A stretch of DNA of 64,000 nt, taken from DATCHW01 sp036508135 (GTDB lineage: Bacteria; Bacteroidota; Ignavibacteria; Tepidaquicellales; Tepidaquicellaceae). The stretch spans positions 1-64,000 of the forward strand of contig DATCHW010000016.1 of assembly GCA_036508135.1 (NCBI GenBank). The letters run 5' to 3'. Below, piece after piece: positions 54,153 through 62,426 of this stretch. The notes below the pieces were generated by a model. The model did not search any database and was not told where the DNA came from. It was given only the letters and a program-made list of their open reading frames with translations. The position numbers and the translations under genes are program-made. Each line of letters opens with the position of its first letter. Position 1 is the first letter of the stretch.

Positions 54153-54571
54153 CTCAATTTTATACTTCCAAACTCAATTAAAATCCTTTTCCTCTCAATT
54201 CAAACACTTATCGTGTCAATTTATACTCTTGCCAGGTCGATTTCCACCCTTGGACACTCAATTTATATGTCTAACTACTCAATTGATATGCATTGCCACT
54301 CAATTAATATGCATTGCCACTTAATAAATATGTATAAACACTCTATTAATATGCATACCTACCCAATTGATATGCATAGACACTTAGTTTGTATGTCTAA
54401 ACACTTAATAAATATGCATAAACACTCTATTAATATGCATACCTACTCAATTGATATGTATAGACACTTAATTTGTATGCTTAACCACTCAATTTGTATT
54501 ACCGGTGATTAGATTTCTTCATCTTCCAATCCAATTTCCACCCCCGCCAATTCAATTTCCACCCCCGCCTT
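54153..54571. repeat. Array of about 20 tandem 21-bp repeats
   Basis: A core like CTCAATT recurs exactly every 21 bp from 54173 to 54551 (one 20-bp step before). Most units carry a TATGCATA palindrome (ATATGCATA). Identity between units is 60-100% and there are no spacers, so it is not a CRISPR. Read as codons it gives seven-residue heptads (HSINMHT-type) with no stops over 99 codons. It lies between the XRE gene and a PF09650-like fragment and its last units run into that fragment. The last two (54530-54571) are C-rich. Confidence 0.9.
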
Positions 54572-54690
54572 TTCCCTAATAGTTGATTCAATCTGACCTC
54601 TAAAGGGCAGAGCCAGAAAGGGGATATCCCCTTTTATCAATACTTCTGACTCACTTGCGGCCAAACTTCCGCTGACTTTAAAGCAGGATA
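54572..54690 (-). pseudogene. C-terminal fragment of the PF09650-like gene fused to the 21-bp array
   Basis: It codes for FKVSGSLAASESEVLIKGDI and PFLALPFRGQIESTIREKAG, nearly the same as residues 57-97 of the intact protein at 58034-58342, then runs into the 21-bp units (GVEIELAGVEIGLEDEEI). A 68-codon frame (54509-54715) contains it with an unrelated MKFPKEYSVSC start. Likely not a functional gene. Confidence 0.7.
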
Positions 54691-54858
54691 CAGAATACTC
54701 CTTGGGGAATTTCATCTAAACTACGAGCTTGTGGGTTACTTTTAATTTCATTCAAAAGCATATCCGCAAATTTCTTTGGAATTTATAACATTCAATTTTG
54801 TTCTTTCTTATGTTTTTAAAAAAATTAAATAATCCCACACGGTTTATTTTTGTTATTT

Positions 54859-55236
54859 TCACCAGACATAAGCGTCTCCTACTCTTCTAACTTCTGATGG
54901 TGCTCTGTTGTGAATTAACATTGCAGTACTTAATGCAACTAAATAGTTATAATACTTTTCAATTTGAGCTTCATTGAAATGATGAATACAATATCCGGTT
55001 AAATGAATCTTCAATCTTTCTTTATCAAACTCTTTTGCAATTCTACTAATTGCAATTGATTTTAAGAAGATAGCTCTTGCTGTGCCACAATCAATTTTGT
55101 TATTTAAAATACACAATAATTCTTTAGTTCCTGCATTAACGTCTTTTTCACCTTTTGGGAACATAGAATCAAACATTTTATCTAATCGTTCCTTTAATGG
55201 AATTTTTTTATGTCTAAGAAAACTTAAGAAGCCCAT
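54859..55236 (-). CDS. Hypothetical protein, 125 residues
   Basis: A soluble helical protein (KIPLKERLDKMFDSMFPKGE, TARAIFLKSIAISRIAKEFD, HLTGYCIHHFNEAQIEKYYN, ALSTAMLIHNRAPSEVRRVG). No signal peptide or membrane segment and no known domain recognised. It lies in the accessory strip between repeat debris and HipBA. The coding frame is clean and uninterrupted. Confidence 0.6.
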   Translation of the reverse strand: MGFLSFLRHKKIPLKERLDKMFDSMFPKGEKDVNAGTKELLCILNNKIDCGTARAIFLKSIAISRIAKEFDKERLKIHLTGYCIHHFNEAQIEKYYNYLVALSTAMLIHNRAPSEVRRVGDAYVW

Positions 55237-55375
55237 AATTTGTACTTTATCATTTGCCTACTCTAAATCGGTTTTCGGCTTTCCCCGTTATTTTATTCCT
55301 CTCAACAGTTTGCTTATACGAACATTTTCAAAACACATACAATTTAAAAAATAATTAATAAGGTAAATTGTCATA

Positions 55376-56638
55376 TTAATCTTTCCAAAATGCATTCGAC
55401 ATTAATTCTTGCTCTTCTTTTGAAATGTTATGTTTTTTTGCATAAGTATTCCAATTACTTACAACTTTTTTAATTATGTTAATAATTTCTTTTGCATTTT
55501 TAGAGTTAACCCTAAAAAATTCTGCGACTTCTAATGCTAATTGTAAATCAAGAGAATTATCATTATCAGAAATATTTAAATTTAAACCGGTTCCCATTGG
55601 ATTTGGATTAACATCATAGGCAGGTGACAAAGTCCAACCAGCTTGAGTTAGAAAAAAACCGTGATTTCTTAGATGGTCATCTGTGTTTTTGACACAAATA
55701 TTAAAGACAATTCTTCTCCATATCTCTTCAAGGTCAGTATTAGTATTACTTCCGTTTCTAATTAAGAATTCTGCTAATTCCAAATAACTAACACCATCTG
55801 CATGGTCTGTATATCCTAACATAGTCATTGCGGAAGCAAAATGTATTCTTTTTCCATTTTCTTCTCTATCAAATCTTTTTGTAAGATACGTATGATGATT
55901 TACCGTAAACTTTTTAACCATTCCTTTTGCTACGTTTATTCCTGATTTGACTGCTAACTCATTTGTGATCATTTCCCATAAGCCTTTGTCAATATCATCT
56001 TTTGTACTTGGAAATTTAGCAATCCATAAATGTTTTTTTTCATCTATTACACTTGCTTTCGGTCTAGCACCCCCTAATGAAGAACCGGGAGCAATTAATA
56101 AATTCAACCATTTCATATAATCTGGATCTTCACTTATATTTTCCTTTTCCAATTGTAAACTGGCAAACTCTAAATCTCTAATTTCAGCCCAAGGAGGAGT
56201 AGCCATTTTTTTGTTATCGTTTAAGAATGGTCCTTCATTATTTTCTTTAAATCTTAAAGCTCCCATTCTATGTCCGTCAAATACACCTAATAGATAATCA
56301 GTTTCTAACAGAGTTTTTTCGCTTCTCTTTTCTCGTTTTGCTAAAGCTGCTTCACGTCTTTTCATCAATACCCTTCCCCATCTATCAGGAGACGAATCTA
56401 AAAAAACTCCAAAATTCTCTTTTTCATCTCTCAAATATTGAGAGCCTCTATATAGCTGTAAATCCGGATCGAGTGTTTGAGCTATCCCTGATTTTAACCA
56501 TTTCTCGTCATATTCAAAAGAAAAAATTTCTTTACCTCTTGAAAGAACAACATTTAATATTCCCATCAGTTCTGGTCTTTCAAATTCTCTCCAATCAGCA
56601 TATACGTATAATTGTTTTTTACTTTCCTTATGTGCCAT
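55376..56638 (-). CDS. hipA: HipA-family serine/threonine kinase toxin
   Basis: 420 residues. Family blocks: FLDSSPDRWGRVLMKRREA, LIAPGSSLGGARPKASV (P-loop-like activation segment, about 182-196), KSGINVAKG, HTYLTKRFDREENG, and the catalytic region N318-T-D320-D-H322 (KNTDDHLRNHGFF) followed by LSPAYDVNPNP with D342 as a metal ligand. All key residues are present. HipA kinases phosphorylate targets such as glutamyl-tRNA synthetase and cause dormancy, and are neutralised by the antitoxin. The gene starts on the base right after the antitoxin stop. Confidence 0.92.
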   Translation of the reverse strand: MAHKESKKQLYVYADWREFERPELMGILNVVLSRGKEIFSFEYDEKWLKSGIAQTLDPDLQLYRGSQYLRDEKENFGVFLDSSPDRWGRVLMKRREAALAKREKRSEKTLLETDYLLGVFDGHRMGALRFKENNEGPFLNDNKKMATPPWAEIRDLEFASLQLEKENISEDPDYMKWLNLLIAPGSSLGGARPKASVIDEKKHLWIAKFPSTKDDIDKGLWEMITNELAVKSGINVAKGMVKKFTVNHHTYLTKRFDREENGKRIHFASAMTMLGYTDHADGVSYLELAEFLIRNGSNTNTDLEEIWRRIVFNICVKNTDDHLRNHGFFLTQAGWTLSPAYDVNPNPMGTGLNLNISDNDNSLDLQLALEVAEFFRVNSKNAKEIINIIKKVVSNWNTYAKKHNISKEEQELMSNAFWKD

Positions 56639-56959
56639 TTATTTTGTTTTGATTTTAGGGGCTCTTTTCTTTTCTAATATTTTTGCGTCTTGAAGTTTTC
56701 GTCCAAGAATATCGTCTTTCGCAATATTTAATAGATCTTTTTCCAAACCCAATACAAAAATAACCTGTGCATATGCTCCCATTGAAACTCGAGGTGACCC
56801 TTTTTCAATTTGCCATAATGTAACTCTATTAACATCTGCTCTTTCTGCAACTTGAGTAGTGCTTAGTTTTCTTCGTAGTCTGGCAAGTTTTATATTTATT
56901 CCCAAATCAGCCAAAATTTCTATGACTGAAGGGGATATTCCTGAATTTATTTCTTTCAT
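56639..56959 (-). CDS. hipB: HipB-like XRE antitoxin
   Basis: 106 residues. A Cro/CI-type HTH: IKLARLRRKLSTTQVAERAD, VNRVTLWQIEKGSPRVSMGA, then YAQVIFVLGLEKDLLNIAK. The C-terminal Lys-rich tail (KLQDAKILEKKRAPKIKTK) may contact HipA. It is directly upstream of hipA with no gap, as expected for an autoregulated antitoxin-first operon. An AT-rich dyad (AACAAT/ATTGTT-like TTGATTTGTTTATTATAAT region, 56975-57015) could be its operator. Confidence 0.88.
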   Translation of the reverse strand: MKEINSGISPSVIEILADLGINIKLARLRRKLSTTQVAERADVNRVTLWQIEKGSPRVSMGAYAQVIFVLGLEKDLLNIAKDDILGRKLQDAKILEKKRAPKIKTK

Positions 56960-57175
56960 AATGTTAATTTATATAAACAATAATAGTTGATTTGTTTATT
57001 ATAATCAACATTATAATTAATGCAATAAATATAAAAAAAATATATATTACTCCTTCTTTTATTAGTAAACAACCATTTTAAAATTATAATGTATAGTTTC
57101 AGAACTTAGTAGACCAATAAGGATGATTTAAAAAGAGATGAAATTCATTAAAATTAAACCAAGAAAAAAAGAGAA

Positions 57176-57362
57176 AAAATGAGCAGTCCCCCACTCATTT
57201 CTTCAAAAGTATCTCCGCCTTTTCCCGAATTGTTGATTCAATGGTGCCGTTAAAAGGTGTAGCCAGCAAAGGGATATCCCCTTTTATCAATACGTAGTTG
57301 TTTTCTACTAATAGGCTCCAGCTGACTTTGAAACCTGATACAGCGAAATCGGCTTGCATGAA
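57176..57362 (-). pseudogene. C-terminal fragment of the PF09650-like gene
   Basis: It codes for VSGFKVSWSLLVENNYVLIK, GDIPLLATPFNGTIESTIRE and KAEILLKK, then a stop inside an ATGAG/CTCAT terminator hairpin (57178-57205). The first ~50 residues are absent. It most resembles the copy at 45041. No other gene is seen in 56960-57489. Confidence 0.8.
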
Positions 57363-57489
57363 TTTATCATAATAATTTTCGAAGCATCGTGCGTCATTTA
57401 TTTGTATTATATTGGTATATTGAAATCAAATAAATCAAGAGAATTTATTTTCTAAAGTTTATGAGTTCATTTGAAAATTTTAACCATTT

Positions 57490-57822
57490 TCAAATTCCCA
57501 TGTTGGCCAGCATACTTGCAATTTTATTAACTTTATCAACTAACTTCGGATGTGATACTTCAAACTCTTTAACCGATGCATATAAACCGTCAATAGACAA
57601 TTTGAAAAGATTTGAATTTTTATGCTTTCGGGTCGCTTCGTGAGTGGAACGTTCCATAAAACCAACTATGCTTTCGGCATGCTCTGCTTTCGATTTAGCT
57701 AATTCTGAAATTTCTTTCTTAAGTTTCACAATTAAACTAAGAAGCTCAGATTTTTTTTCTTTGCTGAGAATATCATATGTGCGAATTTTCTCTTCGATAT
57801 TTTCAAGTGTATTCTTTTTCAT
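57490..57822 (-). CDS. DUF4404 family protein
   Basis: 110 residues, an all-helical and coiled-coil rich protein: ENIEEKIRTYDILSKEKKSE, LLSLIVKLKKEISELAKSKA, AESIVGFMERSTHEATRKHK, ending FEVSHPKLVDKVNKIASMLA. The pattern and length agree with DUF4404. It is preceded by a copy of the conserved hairpin element at 57857. Function unknown. Confidence 0.8.
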   Translation of the reverse strand: MKKNTLENIEEKIRTYDILSKEKKSELLSLIVKLKKEISELAKSKAEHAESIVGFMERSTHEATRKHKNSNLFKLSIDGLYASVKEFEVSHPKLVDKVNKIASMLANMGI

Positions 57823-57856
57823 TTAATTTCTAATTTAAATTATTTACAAAATGAAT

Positions 57857-57930
57857 GTAATAATCCTTTGAGTGCGATCAGTGGATTATTTGTTTGGTGA
57901 AAATTACTAAGTTTGGAAATTAAAACAAAT
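57857..57930 (-). promoter_or_regulatory. Conserved hairpin upstream element, copy C
   Basis: AATAATCC (57859-57866) pairs perfectly with GGATTATT (57883-57890). A TGAAAATTACTAAG/TTTGGAAATTAAAAC tail follows. Only 35 bp before the start of the DUF4404 gene. Aligned with copies at 36912 and 39751. Confidence 0.6.
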
Positions 57931-58011
57931 GAATTATTCAAAGTTCAAAGTGTTGATTATATGTGAAATAGAATAAAAGTACAAATTTCTATTCTGTTCG
58001 GATTTATCAAA

Positions 58012-58040
58012 AAAATGAGCAATTTTGTAATGCTCATTTC
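58012..58040 (-). terminator. Terminator hairpin overlapping the PF09650-like stop
   Basis: AAATGAGCA (58013-58021) and TGCTCATTT (58031-58039), perfect 9-bp arms, then a T run on the minus strand. The stop codon (58034-58036) lies inside the stem. Degenerate copies of the hairpin remain at the ends of the broken copies (37064, 45041, 57176). Confidence 0.75.
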
Positions 58041-58342
58041 TTCTGCAACAATTCCTCCGCCTTTTCCCTAATAGTTGATTCAATCTGACCTCTAAAGGGC
58101 AGAGCCAGAAAGGGAATATCCCCTTTTATCAATACTTCTGACTCACTTACGACCAAACTTCCGCTGACCTTGAAGCCTTTAATCTTGAATTTAAATTGTC
58201 CGGTGCTGCCCGACCAGGATTCTTCTAAATCACTGATTCGGTCTGAATGTTGGGCTTTTAAATCCGGAAGGAATTGTTGGATTCGGGTTAAAGCTTCTGT
58301 TTGAGTTAGTTCGTGTGGTACTTTTATTTCTAGTTTTGGCAT
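58034..58342 (-). CDS. Polyhydroxyalkanoic acid system-type protein (PF09650-like), the intact copy
   Basis: 102 residues: MPKLEIKVPHELTQTEALTR, then AQHSDRISDLEESWSGSTGQ, FKFKIKGFKVSGSLVVSESE, VLIKGDIPFLALPFRGQIES and TIREKAEELLQKK. It is the small polyhydroxyalkanoate-granule/putative chaperone-like family (TIGR02610/PF09650). Six decayed copies lie within 24 kb. No PHA synthase is in the window, so the cellular role here is not established. The gene is the only full-length member seen. Confidence 0.85.
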   Translation of the reverse strand: MPKLEIKVPHELTQTEALTRIQQFLPDLKAQHSDRISDLEESWSGSTGQFKFKIKGFKVSGSLVVSESEVLIKGDIPFLALPFRGQIESTIREKAEELLQKK

Positions 58343-58559
58343 GATTTTATTTTATGATAGTTAGAGATAGTATTCTCTAATTTCAAAAACAATGTTAAAA
58401 TGATTATTAAATAACATACGCATTAAGTCATAAATAATTTAATCATGCGAGTAGCAGAACTATTGCAGTTACTTCATAATTAACGTAACCGTAGTACAAT
58501 TCTAATAAAGGTAACTTATTATGATAAAGGCATCAATACAAGACCGTAGTTCTATTGAT

Positions 58560-58850
58560 AGTAATGCATCATAATATTGCAGGAAGGAAGGATCTTCATG
58601 AATGATTCAACCAAAGAAACGAAAAAGTTATGTACAGTCTGTAAACAAACTATAAGACATAATTTGCTATTCAGAGATCTCAGAGGAAGCAATACCAGTA
58701 AGTAATAACAGTTAGTTTTAACCGTTAAGGAAGAAAGTAGATATTATTCAGGAAAGCCGTATAAGGAAAAACCGAGCGTACAATTTGATGAGGAGTCAAG
58801 AGAAACAGACTGCTACTACAGAAGTATAGCAACCTTGTCCCACTCTATAA
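58560..58850 (+). mobile_element. Relic of the 3' end of a group II intron
   Basis: 58752-58786 reads AAGCCGTATAAGG, AAAA and an imperfect complement with CGTAC, like a domain V hairpin (AGC triad, GTAC opposite) in which two C-G pairs have become C-A. A typical domain VI-like GAGGAGTC and terminal GTCCCACTCTA (to 58847) follow. Upstream a frame reads TKKLCTVCKQTIRHNL, similar to the Cys-x2-Cys start of maturase HNH domains. No intact reverse transcriptase is present. Confidence 0.45.
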
Positions 58851-58883
58851 TATTATCGATAATCGGTATCAAGAAACGTATTA

Positions 58884-58916
58884 AAAAGAAAGCAGGTCTA
58901 AGCCTGCCTTCTTTAT
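58884..58916 (-). terminator. Rho-independent terminator
   Basis: AAAGAAGGCAGG/CCTGCTTTCTTT arms (one G-T pair) and a short loop, followed on the minus strand by TTTAAT. It lies 44 bp beyond the stop of the gene at 58960. Confidence 0.75.
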
Positions 58917-58959
58917 TAAAAAAATTCAGAGAAATAATTTACTATTAGTAAATTTGTCG

Positions 58960-60177
58960 TTATTTAATCAACGTCATTCTCTTTGTCTCGGTGTAATTTT
59001 CGGTTTCAAATCTATAAAAATATATTCCACTAGAATAATTACTTGCATTCCAAATAACTTCATAAACTCCCGGATTCATTTCTTCATTTATTAAGTACTC
59101 AAGCAACCTTCCGTTTATATCATAAATATTCAATTTGACATAACTTGATTTGGGAATCTCAAATTTTATGTTAGTCGATGGATTAAATGGATTGGGAAAG
59201 TTTTGATGTAGCATGAAATCTGAAGGAATTTTATTGTTACCGTTCGTTGTGAATGTCAAACCACCATCTGTAGTATTATAAATCTGTCCTACGTCTCCGA
59301 CAGCCCATCCAAGATTGAGATTGACAAAATATGCCGCACGAACCCAGCCGGTCAACGTACTAACTTGTACAATCCAATTACTACCACCATTCGTTGTTTT
59401 CATCACTATTCCGCCATCACCTGTGATGTAACCGGTTGTGTTGTCAATAAAATATGTGCAATATAAAGAACCTGTATATGGACTTGTCTGCGAAACCCAG
59501 CTGTTACCACCATCCGTTGTTTTCTTAATTAAGCCATTTGATCCAACACCATATCCCGTCGATTCACTCGGAAAATGTATGGAAAAAAACATAGTTGTTG
59601 TTCCGGTAACAACGGAATCCCAGTTTGTTCCTGCATTTGTTGTTTTCAGAATTTTTCCTCCTTGACCGCCTATCCAGCCCGTACTCGGATTGATAAAAAA
59701 TATGCTGTAAAGAAGTGTAGACCCGGCACCTGTTTGCGCTGTCCAGTTGTTTCCCGCATCCGTTGTTTTCATTATTTTCCCGCTGAGACCCACAAAATAT
59801 CCTATTGAATCACTCGTGAAATATATCGAATAATTGTTTGTTGAACCAAGGGTTTGTGTTGTCCAGTTTTCCCCCGCATTGGTCGTCTTTGAAAAATGAC
59901 CGGTTGCTCCTGCAATGTATCCGGTTGTCGGAGAAGTAAAGCATACACCATATAAATATTTTGTAGTAAAACTTATTTGAGTTGACCAGTTAACTCCTCC
60001 ATTGGTTGTTTTAAGTATTGTCCCGCTTTGTCCGACTACCCAGCCGGTATTTTCATTTATAAATTTTACGGACCAGAGAATATTTGATGTTCCGCTTAAT
60101 TGTTGAGTCCATTGAGCATTTAAACCGGTTATAAATAAAAAAAGAGTAATAACGGATAATACGATTAGCTTTTTCAT
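58960..60177 (-). CDS. YCF48-like repeat protein with T9SS sorting domain
   Basis: 405 residues. A signal peptide (MKKLIVLSVITLFLFITGL) is followed by seven repeats of about 42 residues (WSVKFINENTGWVVGQSGTI, LKTTNGGVNW; YSIYFTSDSIGYFVGLSGKI, MKTTDAGNNW), the photosystem II assembly factor-like YCF48 propeller. The last 80 residues form a type A sorting domain (LHQNFPNPFNPSTNIKFEIP, IYDINGRLLEYLI, SGIYFYRFET, KRMTLIK). It should be secreted. Role unknown. Confidence 0.92.
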   Translation of the reverse strand: MKKLIVLSVITLFLFITGLNAQWTQQLSGTSNILWSVKFINENTGWVVGQSGTILKTTNGGVNWSTQISFTTKYLYGVCFTSPTTGYIAGATGHFSKTTNAGENWTTQTLGSTNNYSIYFTSDSIGYFVGLSGKIMKTTDAGNNWTAQTGAGSTLLYSIFFINPSTGWIGGQGGKILKTTNAGTNWDSVVTGTTTMFFSIHFPSESTGYGVGSNGLIKKTTDGGNSWVSQTSPYTGSLYCTYFIDNTTGYITGDGGIVMKTTNGGSNWIVQVSTLTGWVRAAYFVNLNLGWAVGDVGQIYNTTDGGLTFTTNGNNKIPSDFMLHQNFPNPFNPSTNIKFEIPKSSYVKLNIYDINGRLLEYLINEEMNPGVYEVIWNASNYSSGIYFYRFETENYTETKRMTLIK

Positions 60178-60367
60178 AATGTTATTTTTTTAAAAATGTT
60201 AAAAAACATAAAAGAAACGATTCAATTGTCTAAAATATAAATTGTTTATATTTTTGAGTTGTTGGAAATGTTTTACCTTTTCCTGTACAACATTACCGCT
60301 TTCCTTTTGTAAAATCAATTCTAAAAACAAATATTATTTCAAAAATCAACAGAGAAAATTTCTGATG

Positions 60368-60520
60368 AACGGCATTGTCCGGTGCTTCCGGACCAGGATT
60401 CTTCTAAATCACTGATTCGGTCTGAATGTTGGACTTTTAAATCCGGAAGGAATTGTTGGATTCGGGTTAAAGCTTCTGTTTGAATTAGTTTGTGTGGTAT
60501 TTTTATTTCGAGTTTTGGTT
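60368..60520 (-). pseudogene. N-terminal fragment of the PF09650-like gene
   Basis: On the minus strand it reads PKLEIKIPHKLIQTEALTRI, QQFLPDLKVQHSDRISDLEE and SWSGSTGQCR, i.e. residues 2-49 of the intact gene, then unrelated sequence. The start ATG is changed to AAA. It lies in the 60178-60693 spacer; otherwise nothing is recognised there. Confidence 0.8.
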
Positions 60521-60629
60521 TATTGGTGATTTTGATTGCAATGGTTTTTCTGCATATGTTAGAGAATTGAAATATTCTGAGAACCGGAATGAATCTAGCA
60601 AATATTTATTAACAAAAATATTTAATAAA

Positions 60630-60659
60630 ACACTCCAATCATTTTGTTGATTGGAGTGT
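60630..60659 (-). terminator. Rho-independent terminator
   Basis: Perfect 12-bp arms ACACTCCAATCA/TGATTGGAGTGT with a 6-base loop. On the minus strand TTTTATT follows. It lies 35 bp after the stop of the gene at 60694. Confidence 0.85.
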
Positions 60660-60693
60660 AGTCAAAAATATCTGAAAATATATTATGTTGTTA

Positions 60694-62160
60694 TTACTGT
60701 TTGTTATTTTCCTTCTTATTATTTGAATTCGATTGTGTTGTATTGTCTTTTAGAACCGGATTAACTTTAGGTGCCGGATTAACTTTAGGTGCCGGATCAA
60801 CCTTAGGAGCCGGATTAACTTTAGGTGCCGGATTAACTTTAGGTGCCGGATTAACTTTAGGTGCCGGGTTAACCTTAGGAACAGTGTTAATATTCGAATT
60901 TGTATTTCCGGACTTTATTATATTCTCGCTTTTATTACTTGTATTATTTGTGTTTCCGGTTTTAATACCCGTGTTATTTGTGTTCTCTGTTTTTATAACC
61001 GTTTTTTTATCATTATTAGTATTGTTCAAATTTTCTTTTGTTTTTGTGTTTATAGTGGTATTAATTTTTGTATTTTTATCATTTGCAGAATTTTTATCAA
61101 CACCTTTATTAATAATTTCAGTTTTTGGTGCGGGTTCTTTAGTTATCTTTTTTTCTACTGTTTTAGTTACAACAGCATTTTTCTTTTTTGTATTTATATT
61201 AATTTTCGGGTCAGTTTTAGTTACTGATTTTTTATCTACGACTTTTTCGATTGATTTCACATCGGGACCGGAATTAAAAAGTTTTTTACCTTCCTGTTTC
61301 AATCCTATAGTCTGATTTGAGTTAGTTAATATTCCTTTATTGTTTTTATATGGCATAACTGTTGAGACACTAACTTCTTTTGTGAAATCTTTTGTTTTGA
61401 CAAAAACCCAATGGTTCTCGTTAAAATGATGGTTGCCCCATGATGTAAAATTCCATTCTCTATGACGTATGCGTGGAGATATCGGATACCACCCTTCATA
61501 ATTTCTATGATGAGACCAGAAAACCCAGGCGGGAGCCCATCTTCGTCCCGGTGACCATACCCAGCCATAAACAGGAGAATACCACCATCTTCCGTAATGA
61601 TAAGTTGCCCAACCCCATCTGTAATTAGACTCCCAGCTCCAGCCCCTAAATGTCCAGGTCCAGCTTCCATTTGTATAAGGATTCCATCCTTCACCCGTAT
61701 AATGCGAGTTTGGTATCCAGATTGTATTAGTGTAAATATCCTCGTCCATAGCATCATTTTCACCGGAGGTAATATTTTCAGGGTCAACTTCATTTTCATT
61801 TATTGATACAAATTCACCGTCAGAAGAAAGTGAATTCTGCAATGTCATAAGGCTGATTGTATCTTCGGTATTAGCTGTTTCATCAGAATAACTTGAATCT
61901 TCGGAGGGAATCGAAGCATCTGTTAAATACGAATCTTCGGAAGAATATGAATTAACAGGGATATATGAATTAGATGTAAAATCTGAGTTAACATCAGGAT
62001 TGTTTGCATTATAGATATTATCGTTCTGATTTGAATTTTCCGAAAGATTTTTTTTGCCGGTTACCAAGGAGCGGGTATTACTAACCGAATTTGTACTATT
62101 ATTGATTGCCGCAAATAAAACCGCAGCAAACAAGCTAATTAATATTACTATTGTTTTCAT
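60694..62160 (-). CDS. W-rich (DUF6600-like) secreted protein with PAPKVN repeat tail
   Basis: 488 residues. A signal peptide is followed by a Ser/Asn/Asp-rich low-complexity stretch (30-130). The core (about 145-245) is Trp/Tyr/Gly-rich with the YTNGSWTWTFRGWSWESNYR, WGWATYHYGRWW, GWVWSPGRRWAPAWVFW pattern of DUF6600-like proteins. A long Lys/Asn/Thr-rich region follows, and the tail repeats VNPAPK seven or eight times. It is likely an extracytoplasmic or cell-wall-associated protein. It starts 266 bp from the divergently oriented M13 peptidase gene; a CCCCC/GGGGG dyad lies between (62223-62236). Confidence 0.75.
   Translation of the reverse strand: MKTIVILISLFAAVLFAAINNSTNSVSNTRSLVTGKKNLSENSNQNDNIYNANNPDVNSDFTSNSYIPVNSYSSEDSYLTDASIPSEDSSYSDETANTEDTISLMTLQNSLSSDGEFVSINENEVDPENITSGENDAMDEDIYTNTIWIPNSHYTGEGWNPYTNGSWTWTFRGWSWESNYRWGWATYHYGRWWYSPVYGWVWSPGRRWAPAWVFWSHHRNYEGWYPISPRIRHREWNFTSWGNHHFNENHWVFVKTKDFTKEVSVSTVMPYKNNKGILTNSNQTIGLKQEGKKLFNSGPDVKSIEKVVDKKSVTKTDPKININTKKKNAVVTKTVEKKITKEPAPKTEIINKGVDKNSANDKNTKINTTINTKTKENLNNTNNDKKTVIKTENTNNTGIKTGNTNNTSNKSENIIKSGNTNSNINTVPKVNPAPKVNPAPKVNPAPKVNPAPKVDPAPKVNPAPKVNPVLKDNTTQSNSNNKKENNKQ
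60755..60898 (-). repeat. 18-bp tandem repeat encoding VNPAPK
   Basis: Seven to eight units of TTAACTTTAGGTGCCGGA-type (minus-strand reading VNPAPK) with occasional differences (one VDPAPK, last VNPVLK). A polyproline/lysine spacer at the protein C-terminus. Confidence 0.9.
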
Positions 62161-62426
62161 TTTAGTACTCCTTTCGTGTTTTCTTTTTTATTTTCTTTAA
62201 CACAATTTAATTATTTTTTGTTCCCCCCCTCGGGGGTAAATTTTTCACTATCTTTCTTTAATAGTTAGACACGGAATATTTTAAAAACCTTCGGTTAATT
62301 TTTGGAATCATAAATGAAACGGTGCCGGCTGAGTTAAATTTAGACACACCTTGTTTTCCATTCAATATGTTACTTTTTATTGCTAATTTTACACACATTG
62401 GTGTTAGTTAATCAAATTAATTCGAT

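Noticed and set aside
54213..54512. 99-codon plus-strand frame of His/Met heptads as a metal-binding protein
   Set aside because: Any frame of a 21-bp repeat without stops gives a heptad protein. No ribosome site or conserved ends are seen.
54153..54571. CRISPR array
   Set aside because: Units are 21 bp with no unique spacers and there are no cas genes; it is a plain tandem array.
57105..57165. Fourth copy of the conserved hairpin upstream element
   Set aside because: Only the tail (GATGAAATTCATTAAAATTA) is similar and the left arm of the hairpin is missing.
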